A DNA stretch of 64,000 bases. Source: CAWKPF01 sp963851415 (lineage in GTDB: Bacteria; Acidobacteriota; Thermoanaerobaculia; Multivoradales; Multivoraceae). A model generated the notes under the pieces. It worked only from the letters and a program-made list of their open reading frames with translations. It was not told the DNA's origin and searched no databases. The DNA lies in the NCBI GenBank assembly GCA_963851415.1, contig CAWKPF010000003.1, positions 186,001 to 250,000 on the forward strand, written 5' to 3'. A program made the position numbers and the translations under genes. Shown here one piece after another: positions 1 to 8,272 of this stretch. Within the stretch, counting starts at the first letter, position 1. Each line of letters starts with the position of its first letter.

Positions 1-2
1 AC

Positions 3-2027
3 GTTCCGGGGACGGCACCGAGGGCCTTGCTCGGGTCGGCATTGTTCGAGCGCCGATTCAAGGGCGACCCTGGTGTGATCGGACGGACCCTTCGGATCGA
101 TGATCGACGGGTCGAGGTCGTTGGTGTGCTGGCGCCGCTGCCGTTCGATATGGATCTACTACCCACACTCGTAACGGTGCCTTCGTTCGATCTGGTGATG
201 TCGCTTCCGGTCGAGAATCCGGGGCGTACCACCCACGGCTCCGAGAACTACAACGTTCTGGCGAAGACGGCTCCCGGCGTGACGGCCGCTCAGCTCGAGA
301 CGGAGCTTCTCTCGGTGGCGGCGCGGTTCGTCGAAGATCCCGAGAGCCTGGGAGCCGGACTCGAAGCCGGCAAGGACTATTGGCTCGGAACCGTGCCGCT
401 GCTCGAGCAGGCCACGGGCGAGATCCGCCTGCCGCTGGTCGTGTTGCTGGTCGCGACCGCGGTGCTTCTCGGTATCGCCTGTGCCAATGTCGCCAACCTC
501 TTGCTCACTCGTGCGGAGCGAGAGTCACGTCAGTCAGCCATTCGTGTCGCCCTGGGCGCGTCGCGTGAGCGGATTGTCAGCCGCTCGCTGATCGAGAGCG
601 TGGTGCTCTCCCTGGCTGGGGGCGCCTTCGGCGTCGGTCTGGCGGCGGCGAGCCTCGCCGCGCTCCGGGCAACGGCGCCGAGAGAGATCCCCAGGATCTC
701 GGAAGTGGCGATCGACTACCGGGTCGTGCTCTTCGCAACCGCACTCTCGCTGCTCGCGAGTCTCGTGTTCGGACTGTGGCCTGCGCTGCGAACGGCACAC
801 ATCGATCCCCAGGAGGCGTTGAGCGAGGGTGTCGCGGCTGCCCGGGCGCGCTCGTTGTGGCGAGGCGGATCCAGCTACCTCGTGATCGTCCAGGTGGCGT
901 TGTCCCTGGTCCTGGTGATCATGGCCGGCCTGCTGGCTCGGAGCCTCTGGCAGCTGAGGGACGTCGATCCCGGGTTCCGACCCGAAGGATTGCTGACCTT
1001 TCGCCTGTCCCTGGTCGGAGATCGGTTCAACGAGCGGGACGACCGCGTCCGGTTCTTCGAGACCCTGTTCGAGCGTCTGCGCGGTCTTCCCGAAGTCACC
1101 GAGGCCGGCGGAACTTCCATTCTGCCGCTGACGCGCGGCTACGCGTGGACCGACTTCGTGGTGGAGGGACAGGAGATCGTCGACGATAGGGAGCGCATCG
1201 TCTCGGACGTCTATGTGGCCACGCCCGGCTACTTCGAAGCACTGGGAGTGCAGCTCCTCGCGGGTCGCCACTTCGATGAAACCGACGACGACGAGCCGCA
1301 GACGGTATTGGTGAACCGGAGTTTCGCCGAGCGCTTCTGGGGCCTCGACGAGGCGGTCGGAAAGTGGATCGGCCAGAGCGCCGAGGACCGCGCGACGATC
1401 GTGGGCGTGGTCGACGACATGCTGCACTATGGCCTCGGGGAGGACGCGCGGCTCGCGGTCTTCTACTCTCACAGAGCCTCGGGGCGCCGGACGCTCTACG
1501 GCGTCGCGCGAACGAGCGCCGACCCCTCGAGACTCGCGGGTACGCTGCGCAGCGTGGTGACCGAACTCGATCGCGACATTCCAGCCTACGACGTGAAGCC
1601 GATGGCCGGTCGAGTGTCCGAATCGCTCGCTCGTGAGCGCGTGCTGGTGCTGCTCTTGCAGTTGTTCAGTACGGTGGCGCTCCTGATCTCTGCGGTCGGG
1701 CTCTACGGAGTGCTCTCCTTCACGGTGGTCAGCCACAGGCGAGAGATCGCGGTTCGGCAGGCGCTGGGTGCCACCCCGAAGGATGTCTCACGGCAGGTGC
1801 TCGGTGGAGCTGCGGTCGTGACCCTGTGCGGTCTCGCGATCGGCCTTGTCGTAGCCGTTGCCGGGGCCCGTCTGGTCGCGTCGCTGACCTACGGGGTGAG
1901 CTCGACCGATCCGCTGTCGTTCGCCTCCGGCTCTGTGCTGGTCGCAGTGATCGCTCTCGGCGCGAGCCTCCTGCCGGCACGTCGCGCGGCCAGGGTCGAC
2001 CCCATTTCGGCACTGAAGCAGGACTAG
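3..2027 (+). CDS. ADOP-type ABC permease (MacB/FtsX family), 5' truncated by the window edge
   Basis: Inner-membrane permease of the MacB_PCD-FtsX-MacB_PCD-FtsX type, called acidobacterial duplicated orphan permease (ADOP). The frame is already open at base 3 (VPGTAPRALLGSALFERRF...), so the real start lies before the window; 674 residues of an expected 800 or so are present. The visible part has a periplasmic MacB core domain, a first FtsX block with the ANVANLLLTRA motif, a second periplasmic domain, and a C-terminal FtsX block ending in the usual PARRAARVDPISALKQD. No cognate ATPase gene is beside it, as is normal for these orphan permeases. Substrate and direction of transport are unknown. 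A second member lies at 20629-23043. Family assignment is firm. Confidence 0.9.
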   Translation, partial: VPGTAPRALLGSALFERRFKGDPGVIGRTLRIDDRRVEVVGVLAPLPFDMDLLPTLVTVPSFDLVMSLPVENPGRTTHGSENYNVLAKTAPGVTAAQLETELLSVAARFVEDPESLGAGLEAGKDYWLGTVPLLEQATGEIRLPLVVLLVATAVLLGIACANVANLLLTRAERESRQSAIRVALGASRERIVSRSLIESVVLSLAGGAFGVGLAAASLAALRATAPREIPRISEVAIDYRVVLFATALSLLASLVFGLWPALRTAHIDPQEALSEGVAAARARSLWRGGSSYLVIVQVALSLVLVIMAGLLARSLWQLRDVDPGFRPEGLLTFRLSLVGDRFNERDDRVRFFETLFERLRGLPEVTEAGGTSILPLTRGYAWTDFVVEGQEIVDDRERIVSDVYVATPGYFEALGVQLLAGRHFDETDDDEPQTVLVNRSFAERFWGLDEAVGKWIGQSAEDRATIVGVVDDMLHYGLGEDARLAVFYSHRASGRRTLYGVARTSADPSRLAGTLRSVVTELDRDIPAYDVKPMAGRVSESLARERVLVLLLQLFSTVALLISAVGLYGVLSFTVVSHRREIAVRQALGATPKDVSRQVLGGAAVVTLCGLAIGLVVAVAGARLVASLTYGVSSTDPLSFASGSVLVAVIALGASLLPARRAARVDPISALKQD

Positions 2028-2110
2028 CGGCCGCCGAGTCCGGACGGGCGGTCACTGCTCTGGTCGAAGGTGAGCCGAGGAGGCCTGGATGGCTGATGCA
2101 CGAGCGCGGC

Positions 2111-2464
2111 TCAGACTCGACTGACCGAGCTGGCTGCGACGCTGGAGGAGCTCACGAGCAGGGATGTCGGCACCCACTCGTGGACCGTCACCTGGAATCC
2201 GGGCAGGCTGATCACGTCGCCGGGTGCGATCGACGTCGGAGTCTCGATCTTTGCGCCGTTCAGTCTGGTGCCGTTGTGAGATCCCAGGTCCTCGAGGAAC
2301 AGCGCACCTTCATGACGGAAGATGCGAGCCTGTCGTCGGGACAGGTAGCGATGGGGAAGCGTGAGGTCGCACGACGAAGAACGCCCGATGGTGGCTTCTT
2401 CTCCCTCGATGATGTGCTCGAACGAAGCCCCGGGCAGGGGTTGGATCACGAGTCGTAGCGTCAT
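2111..2464 (-). CDS. small FHA-domain protein
   Basis: A 117-residue protein that is essentially one forkhead-associated domain, a phosphothreonine-peptide binding module. Typical FHA landmarks are visible: the TIGRSSSCDLTL strand (about residues 22-33), the LSRRQARI segment (S-R-x-x-A/H-x-I) and the DLGSHNGTRLNG loop. The open frame continues upstream, but the domain begins directly after ATG at 2464, which I take as the start. The gene converges on the permease ending at 2027. Nothing in the window is an obvious kinase or phosphatase partner, so its signalling role is open. The last dozen residues are Ser/Val-rich and probably disordered. Confidence 0.75.
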   Translation of the reverse strand: MTLRLVIQPLPGASFEHIIEGEEATIGRSSSCDLTLPHRYLSRRQARIFRHEGALFLEDLGSHNGTRLNGAKIETPTSIAPGDVISLPGFQVTVHEWVPTSLLVSSSSVAASSVSRV

Positions 2465-2580
2465 GTGGGGTTCACGGAGCGTCAAGCGTCGGACGGAGCA
2501 GGGATAGCCTCGGAGCGAGATCCGCCGGGACAGGTCTTCCCGACTGCGGCCAGGGTTCTCACTGCATTCTAACTCACGAC

Positions 2581-2616
2581 AAAACGCCCGCTCGGCATGA
2601 AAGCCAGAGCGGGCGT
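2581..2616 (-). terminator. putative rho-independent terminator
   Basis: A perfect 10-bp stem (ACGCCCGCTC at 2584-2593 against GAGCGGGCGT at 2607-2616) is followed, reading on the minus strand, by TTTT. It lies about 260 bp after the stop of the 2877 gene and about 115 bp before the FHA start. The stem resembles the terminator at 37435-37475, which also begins ACGCCCGC. Confidence 0.55.
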
Positions 2617-2823
2617 CGCAGACGGGCGCTGCACTCGAGGACAGACCGCCCGTGAGGACTCGGCTCTGCGGCACTTGCTAGAGGCCCCGAATCTCTCGGG
2701 AGGTGTGGACCCTCCCAGCGATCGTGCCACGGCGCCCCGCGATGTCGAGTCTGCTTCCTGGCGCCACTCTAGAGAACAGAAAGGAGGCGTCGCATATTCC
2801 AGGACACCGGAGGTGTGGCTCGC

Positions 2824-2851
2824 GGGCGGCCTGCTACCATGCAGGCCGCCC
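2824..2851 (-). terminator. strong hairpin 26 bp after the secreted-paralogue operon
   Basis: A perfect 11-bp inverted repeat (GGGCGGCCTGC and its complement) with a 6-nt loop sits just downstream of the minus-strand stop at 2877. It has no T-tract, so it may be a transcript 3'-end stabiliser or part of a two-hairpin terminator with 2581-2616. Confidence 0.5.
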
Positions 2852-2876
2852 ACGCACCCGGTCGTCTGTCGCCCGC

Positions 2877-4556
2877 TCAGAAAGCCGTCACGGCACTCTG
2901 ATAGGCCATCCGCAACAGGCCATGGGCCTCCTTGAAGTTGCCGTCGAGGATGGCCGTATCGGCCTGGCTCAACAGGAAGGCCGCGTCCTGCGTGGCACCG
3001 CCCACGGCGGTGATCTCGGCGATCTTCTCGGCCACGAACTCCCGCACGCGATCGAGCAGGCCGTCCGAGGGCGGCAACAAGAACACCCCGATCGCCCCCG
3101 GGCCCGAGGAGAAGAGCAGGTCCGCCTCGATCTGCTCACGCAACCGAGCGTCATGGAGCGCGATGAGCTCTTCGGTCTCGGCATCTACGGTCGCGATCAA
3201 CGTTGCCGTGGCGCTGAGCAGATCGGTCACCTGCTCCGTCACGTCTCCGCCGCTGTCGGTCTGCGCCCCGGCCTGTTGCAGCGCCGTCGCCATGGAAGCG
3301 TCGGAAGCCCGCGTCGAGACCACCTCGTCGAGCATTTGCTCGCCGAGCGCGATGTGATCGATCTGGCCCTGCCACAGGTTCTGGAACAGGGTGCTCTCGA
3401 AGCATCCGCAGAGGTATTTCACCGGGAAATAGACGAGACCGACTCCGATCTTGTAGGGGGTGCCCCACCCGTCCTTGGGGATCGTTTTGAAGAGCGCGCG
3501 CAGGATCCACTCGAGGTTCAGCTTGCAGCTGTAGTAGCCCTCGACCGTTCCCACCGTGCCGATCAGCGGGACCTGGGTCCCATCCGACATGCAGGGGAGG
3601 AGGGACGGCCCGGAGGCTTGCGTCACCGAGATAGGCGCTTCTCCGTCTTTGAAGAGCGCTCCGGCCTGAGGGTCGAACGTGCTCGACTCCGCGAACAGAT
3701 CGGTGGGCAGGCTGCTCGCCACGGAATTCCACCAGCCGGCCTGGTCGAGGCCGAGCAGGTTCAACAGGTCTTCCTCGTCGGGCAGAAGAGCGACGAACGC
3801 GTTGAACAGGGTCTCGAGCCCGGCAACGAGCTCATCCAGCGCCGTGTCGATGTACCCGGGCAGGCTGTTGAAGAAAGTCGCCGCCTGGTTGGCGATCCAC
3901 AGGACCTCGCAGATCTGCTTGTCCGGGAAGCTCCCGCCACAGCCACCGATCTTGGTCGCCATCCCGGGGTCGCCGCCCGCGAGGAGGCGGCCCTTCTCGA
4001 CGGCCATCCCGCGCATGACGGTCGCCAGCTGCTGCTCGTCCATCTCGGCGACGCTCGCATCGACGCGGTCGAGCGCGGCACGAAGATCTTCCGGCAGATC
4101 CTCGACCTGACGCAGGCCCTGGGTCAACTCGAAGTACCGCTCACGGAAGCCGGTGGAATCGGGGGAGATCGAAGGCGCCGACAGGAGAGCGGAGCGGACT
4201 GCCGCGCTTCCTCCCGCACCCAGCAACTGGGGATTCAGGGACTCGAACAGGCTCGGCAGGCGGCGCCAGTCGCCGGCTGGCCCGAGGACCGCTTCGAGGG
4301 CTTCGGCCGCCTCAGGGGGGAGCGCAGTGAGGCTCTCACGGGCGGCTGTGAAGTCGAAGTCCTGGTAGATCAGGTCACGAGCCGACGGCGGCAACGCCTC
4401 CATCTCGTCCAGGAAACGGATCAGATCGACGGCCATCGAAGACTGCGCGGTCGTCGGGGCGCCCTGGGCGAAGCTCGCGGGAGCGAAGGCGCCGAGAACA
4501 GCGAAGCCGATCGCGAGCACGAGGCCAGCGGGGTGGATGTTGGATGTCTTGTGCAT
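2877..4556 (-). CDS. secreted protein of unknown family, paralogue 2 of a tandem pair
   Basis: A 559-residue exported protein with a clear Sec signal peptide ending ...APASFAQG near residue 31. I recognise no family. It is a full-length paralogue of the upstream gene (4575-6386). Both have an N-terminal helical part with a 'W+xLPxxxE' patch, a middle with Cys pairs, a conserved YFPVKYLCGC segment (YFPINYFCNC in the partner), a 'STRASD/E' motif, and a C-terminal part with a TPR-like spacing (DTAILDGNFKEAHGLLRMAYQSA). Conserved paired cysteines in an exported protein suggest disulfides. It is second in a two-gene operon, 18 bp after its partner, and is probably read from the sigma-54 promoter at 6506-6521. 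Confidence 0.8.
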   Translation of the reverse strand: MHKTSNIHPAGLVLAIGFAVLGAFAPASFAQGAPTTAQSSMAVDLIRFLDEMEALPPSARDLIYQDFDFTAARESLTALPPEAAEALEAVLGPAGDWRRLPSLFESLNPQLLGAGGSAAVRSALLSAPSISPDSTGFRERYFELTQGLRQVEDLPEDLRAALDRVDASVAEMDEQQLATVMRGMAVEKGRLLAGGDPGMATKIGGCGGSFPDKQICEVLWIANQAATFFNSLPGYIDTALDELVAGLETLFNAFVALLPDEEDLLNLLGLDQAGWWNSVASSLPTDLFAESSTFDPQAGALFKDGEAPISVTQASGPSLLPCMSDGTQVPLIGTVGTVEGYYSCKLNLEWILRALFKTIPKDGWGTPYKIGVGLVYFPVKYLCGCFESTLFQNLWQGQIDHIALGEQMLDEVVSTRASDASMATALQQAGAQTDSGGDVTEQVTDLLSATATLIATVDAETEELIALHDARLREQIEADLLFSSGPGAIGVFLLPPSDGLLDRVREFVAEKIAEITAVGGATQDAAFLLSQADTAILDGNFKEAHGLLRMAYQSAVTAF

Positions 4557-4574
4557 TTCTCTTCCGCTCCTCGG

Positions 4575-6386
4575 TCAGTTGCTCTTGGTGGCTTCGATAA
4601 AGGCCTTCTGATAGTTCTCGAAGGCTTTGTCCCAACGCTGACGGCCGTAGTCTTCATCGCCTTTGACCAGGAAATCGGAGGCGTTGTTGACGCCCTGTTC
4701 CTCCGTCAACAGGCCGTCGATGGTTTGCACCACGACGGCCCTGACCTCCTCCAGCCGTCCGCCCTGCACGGCAGGCAAGGCCAGCAGTCCAAAGGTGCTG
4801 TCGCTGTCGAGCATTCGCCGCTCGAACTCGAGCCGTTCGAGCAGCACGTCGGTCTCGGCAATGAAGTCTCGCTGGGCATCGAGCGCCGACTGCACGATCG
4901 CCGAGTTCCCGAGAATCGTGTCGAGGTTCGCTCCGGTCGCGACGATCGTGGTGTTGCTGCCCGACAGTTGAGCGATCAGCGACTGCAGGGCGGTCTCGCT
5001 CGCCCGGGTCGACAGTGCGACGTCGAGCTGGTCCTCCGCGAACTCCTGGAAGGCCAGGGTGTCGGTGACGTAGTTCTCCTCGCCGCGCTTCTGCAGGCAG
5101 TTGCAGAAATAGTTGATGGGGAAGTACGCCACCGCCGCCGGGAGCTTGACGGCAAAGGATGCCGAGTCGCCCGGAATCAGGTCGAACACGTCGTTGAAGG
5201 CGAGATCGATCTTCCTGCAGGTGTATGCGGCACCAGGCGTCCCGACCACGCCGATGCCCGGGAACTCGAGGCCCTCGGGGGGACACGTGACGTTGTTGGC
5301 TGCGGCTCCGAGACCTGCCCACCAGTTCGGGCTGGTCACGTTGATCCCGGCGTCCTCGAGAATGCCGATGAAGTCGTTGAAGGTCTTGGGGGCCAGTTCG
5401 AGCAGGAACTCCCAGATGTCTTCCAGCTCAGCGAGGAGGGAGCTTGCCAGTCTGTCGAGCTCGGTTTCGATCTGGCCGGGCAGCGCATTCAGAGTGCTCG
5501 AGACCTGGTTGAAGGTCGCAACGGTGGTGTCGGCGAACTGGTTGATCTCGTCGACGAAGTCCTGGGCGACACCGCACGCCGAGCTCAAAGCGGCGGCGGC
5601 CCCGGTGGCCTCGCAGATGTCGAAGCTGAAGGTCCGGTCTTCCGGAGCGGGTCCTGGAAGGAGGTCGCTGATGCACACCTCCGTCACCTCGAGGTCGATG
5701 CAGTAGCGCGGCAGGGTAAAGGAGAAGTTGCATGAGAAACTGGGGCAGGAGAACGATGCCTTGGTGGCCACGCTCTGCTGCGACGGGCCCCCGAAGGAGG
5801 TCAGAAACTCGGGGTTGTGTTGGGTCGTCTCCATCATGCGAAGCACATAGGCTTCGCCGAACTTCTTCAGACCTTCGTCATCCACGGTCTCCAGGTACGC
5901 GACAACGCGTCTGTGCTGATCGCCGAACCCCGCCGGCATCAGGGGCTCGAGCTGGCGGAACTGCTGGATCATGAACAGGAAGTCGGTCCGGAAGCGCTCG
6001 AGCGAGCGCGCCGAACCGTCTTGCGGGATGTCCCCGGCTACGCCGCGGCTGGCTCGAAAGGCCTCCAGATCGACGACGCGATTCTGATTGGCCTCCAGAA
6101 TCGCCGGCAGTTCGCGCCAACCCGGGATGGCGTCGAGTCGACCGAGAAACTCCGCGGTTTGCTGATCGTCGAGTGCATCCAGACTTCCGACCGACGCCTC
6201 GAGGGAGGCCTCGTCGGTGATGCCGAGGGCGGTCAACTCGCGCATCGTTTGCTGCACCTCGGCCTTGGTCGCGACAGTGCGCGACGCGGGCGTCGATTGG
6301 GCGAGAGCGGGATCGGGGGGCGGGGCGACGAGGATCAAAGACAAGGCGGTGAGCGACAATGTAGCGACGGTCGGTACCAGTTTCAT
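4575..6386 (-). CDS. secreted protein of unknown family, paralogue 1 of a tandem pair
   Basis: A 603-residue exported protein starting at ATG 6386 (MKLVPTVATLSL...), preceded by a purine-rich GAGAGAGGGACCTC stretch. The longer upstream frame lacks signal-peptide character and is not used. A hydrophobic segment and ALAQ cleavage site fit a Sec signal. It shares the layout of 2877-4556: LPAILEANQ patch, Cys-rich middle (CPSFSC, then CIDLEVTEVC), YFPINYFCNC, STRASE, and a C-terminal repeat-like segment DEDYGRQRWDKAFENYQKAF. I know no function for it. It is the first gene after a predicted sigma-54 promoter and is divergent from a sigma-54 activator, which suggests tightly switched expression. 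Confidence 0.8.
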   Translation of the reverse strand: MKLVPTVATLSLTALSLILVAPPPDPALAQSTPASRTVATKAEVQQTMRELTALGITDEASLEASVGSLDALDDQQTAEFLGRLDAIPGWRELPAILEANQNRVVDLEAFRASRGVAGDIPQDGSARSLERFRTDFLFMIQQFRQLEPLMPAGFGDQHRRVVAYLETVDDEGLKKFGEAYVLRMMETTQHNPEFLTSFGGPSQQSVATKASFSCPSFSCNFSFTLPRYCIDLEVTEVCISDLLPGPAPEDRTFSFDICEATGAAAALSSACGVAQDFVDEINQFADTTVATFNQVSSTLNALPGQIETELDRLASSLLAELEDIWEFLLELAPKTFNDFIGILEDAGINVTSPNWWAGLGAAANNVTCPPEGLEFPGIGVVGTPGAAYTCRKIDLAFNDVFDLIPGDSASFAVKLPAAVAYFPINYFCNCLQKRGEENYVTDTLAFQEFAEDQLDVALSTRASETALQSLIAQLSGSNTTIVATGANLDTILGNSAIVQSALDAQRDFIAETDVLLERLEFERRMLDSDSTFGLLALPAVQGGRLEEVRAVVVQTIDGLLTEEQGVNNASDFLVKGDEDYGRQRWDKAFENYQKAFIEATKSN

Positions 6387-6505
6387 GAGGTCCCTCTCTC
6401 GTGACATCTCTTCGGAGGCGTGATTCCGGACACAGATCGATCCGGCGTCGGGACTTCCCGGCTCCGTCTCGAGCACAGCTGCTTTTGGTTGCTGTCAGGT
6501 TGTAC

Positions 6506-6521
6506 AGCAAGAGACGTACCA
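6506..6521 (-). promoter_or_regulatory. sigma-54 (RpoN) promoter for the secreted-paralogue operon
   Basis: Read on the minus strand the site is TGGTACGTCTCTTGCT. It matches the sigma-54 consensus TGGYACG-N4-TTGCW at every defined position and has the required GG-N10-GC spacing (GG at 6520-6519, GC at 6508-6507). Transcription would begin near 6495, about 110 nt before ATG 6386. A sigma-54 activator gene directly across the gap supports it. Confidence 0.75.
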
Positions 6522-6616
6522 CCGTCACCCTGGGTGGCCGTCTCGGCCTCGAGCGCAACAGGGACGGCGCTGTGCATCGGAGAGGCGGCCGACGCCCGCG
6601 GCTCTCGGGCGGCGGC

Positions 6617-6636
6617 CGCCGCGAGATATCGCGGCG
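6617..6636. promoter_or_regulatory. palindromic candidate enhancer (activator-binding) site
   Basis: CGCCGCGA-GATA-TCGCGGCG is a perfect inverted repeat of 8 bp arms and 4 bp spacer. It lies about 96-115 bp upstream of the sigma-54 -24 element, the usual place for a dimeric enhancer-binding protein, and about 95 bp before the activator's own start codon, so it could also serve autoregulation. Binding by the 6730 protein is inferred. Confidence 0.5.
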
Positions 6637-6729
6637 AACCGCGAAAAACCACTATAGTCACCTGAAGTCTGCTGCTGAAAAGGACCGTAAACCGCCTGGA
6701 TCGACCCTTCGGGAGGCGCCAAGACCTCG

Positions 6730-8193
6730 ATGGATTTCCACAGAGCCGGAGCCTTGTTTCCGCTGTTCATGGAGCATCTCCCGGGCGGAGCCTGGGTGAA
6801 GGACACGGCCGGACGCTACGTCTATGTAAACAAGTATGCCGCCGAGCACATCTTCCAGCGCCCCGCGGGGGCAGTGCTCGGCCTCACGGACGAGCAACTG
6901 CTGCCGGCGGAAGTCGCGGAGGAGTTTGCCCACAACGATCGACGAGTCGCGGCGAGCCGGCGCCACCTGCAGACCGTCGAAACGCTTCCTCTCGGCGAGG
7001 TTCGACGATACTCGGTGGTCGACAAGTTCCCGATCCTGGACGATCGTCGTGAGGTGGCTTACGTCGGCGGCATCGCGATCGACGTCACCGAGCGCCACGA
7101 GGCAGAGAAGGCTCTCGCCGGGGCTCTGGCGGAGGTCGAAGCCCTCAAGCAACGCCTCCAGCGCGAGAACCTCTACCTGCGAGAGGAGATCAAGGCCGAG
7201 CACGACTTCGAGGGCATCGTCGGTGAGAGCGCCGAGCTCAGAGCGGTGCTGAGCCAGATCGACCGGGTCGCGCAGACCGACGTGTCCGTCCTGATCACTG
7301 GCGAGACCGGAACAGGAAAAGAGCTCATCGCTCGCGCCATTCACCATCGGAGTGGGCGGCGGGACCGTCCATTGATCAAGGTCAACTGCGGTGCCCTGAG
7401 CGCGAGCCTCATCGAGAGCGAGTTGTTCGGGCATGAGAAGGGGGCCTTCACCGGTGCCCTGAAGAGTCGGGTCGGCCGGTTCGAGTTGGCGCACGAGGGG
7501 ACCATTCTGCTCGACGAAGTGGGTGAGCTGGCACCCGAAATGCAGGTCAAACTCCTGCAAGTCCTGCAGGATGGAGAGTTCGAGCCGGTGGGATGCAGTC
7601 GCACGCGCGTGGTGGACGTGCGGATCATTGCGGCGACCAATCGCGACCTGGAGAGTGGTGTCCGAGACGGCGGCTTCCGTGCGGACCTCTTCTACCGGCT
7701 CAACGTGCTACCGCTGGCGATGCCGGCGTTGCGAGAACGGCGCGACGACATCCCGCCCTTGGCCGACCATTTCCTGGCCAGGTTCGGGGCTGAGAACTCG
7801 CGAAGGTTCGAGGGCTTGACGCCGCGTACGTTGGAGAGGCTCCAGCGCTACGAATGGCCGGGGAACGTCCGTGAGCTGCGAAACGTCATCGAGCGCGCGG
7901 CCGTGCTGGCACCGGGGCCGATCGTCGAGATCGATCACCTGGGCCCGGGCCCGGTGAAGACGGCGACCGCTGTGCCCGACTCGCTGGCCCAGGTCGAGCG
8001 TGCTCACATTCTCCGAGTCCTGGAGCGCACCCAGTGGCAGGTCTACGGCGAGAGCGGAGCCGCCGCTGCGCTCGAGCTCCACCCGAGCACCTTGAGATCC
8101 CGAATGAAGAAGCTGGGTCTCGAGAGACCGACCCCGGTCGAGAACCAGGAGGCGGCCCGGCCCTCGGCTCGACGAGAGCCGGCTGCGACCTGA
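6730..8193 (+). CDS. PAS-domain sigma-54-dependent transcriptional activator
   Basis: A 487-residue NtrC-type enhancer-binding protein that uses ATP hydrolysis to open sigma-54 promoters. Domains in order: PAS sensor (about 10-120), coiled-coil linker (122-158), AAA+ domain with Walker A GETGTGKE (191-198), the sigma-54-contacting GAFTGA loop (238-243), Walker B ILLDE (about 259-263) and the R-finger region, then a C-terminal Fis-type helix-turn-helix (about 440-475, ending HPSTLRSRMKKLGLERP). There is no receiver domain, so it probably senses a ligand or redox state through PAS rather than phosphorylation. It is divergent from the secreted-paralogue operon, whose promoter matches sigma-54, making that operon the likely target. 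Confidence 0.92.
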   Translation: MDFHRAGALFPLFMEHLPGGAWVKDTAGRYVYVNKYAAEHIFQRPAGAVLGLTDEQLLPAEVAEEFAHNDRRVAASRRHLQTVETLPLGEVRRYSVVDKFPILDDRREVAYVGGIAIDVTERHEAEKALAGALAEVEALKQRLQRENLYLREEIKAEHDFEGIVGESAELRAVLSQIDRVAQTDVSVLITGETGTGKELIARAIHHRSGRRDRPLIKVNCGALSASLIESELFGHEKGAFTGALKSRVGRFELAHEGTILLDEVGELAPEMQVKLLQVLQDGEFEPVGCSRTRVVDVRIIAATNRDLESGVRDGGFRADLFYRLNVLPLAMPALRERRDDIPPLADHFLARFGAENSRRFEGLTPRTLERLQRYEWPGNVRELRNVIERAAVLAPGPIVEIDHLGPGPVKTATAVPDSLAQVERAHILRVLERTQWQVYGESGAAAALELHPSTLRSRMKKLGLERPTPVENQEAARPSARREPAAT

Positions 8194-8272
8194 CGCGGGT
8201 GTGAGCGGACTCTGTGGGAACCGTGCCCACTTTTGGGTAAGGTGAGCGCTCATCACCACCGAGGGCATGACG

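Larger units (their letters stand above)
2465..2876. other. 412-bp intergenic region with two strong hairpins
   Basis: No convincing gene lies here. It separates the FHA gene from the end of the secreted-paralogue operon, both on the minus strand, so it should hold the FHA promoter and the operon terminator. Two hairpins (2581-2616 and 2824-2851) are listed separately. No convincing -35/-10 pair was found. Confidence 0.5.
6387..6729. promoter_or_regulatory. divergent control region between the secreted operon and the sigma-54 activator
   Basis: The 343-bp gap has no gene. It contains, from left to right, a leader of about 110 nt for the minus-strand operon, a sigma-54 promoter (6506-6521, minus), a perfect 8-bp inverted repeat (6617-6636) at enhancer distance, and the start region of the activator gene at 6730. 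A TATAGT hexamer at 6653-6658 could be a -10 for the activator, but no good -35 accompanies it. Confidence 0.6.

Noticed and set aside
2703..5735. Very long open frame on the plus strand opposite the secreted paralogues
   Set aside because: It is the antisense of two genes with signal peptides and paralogy. Its composition (Gln/Arg/Val/Gly-rich, no motif) is typical of a high-GC shadow frame.
8194..8272. Possible second sigma-54 promoter before the NIPSNAP gene
   Set aside because: A GG-N10-GC spacing can be found, but the surrounding bases (no TGGYACG or TTGCW) do not fit.
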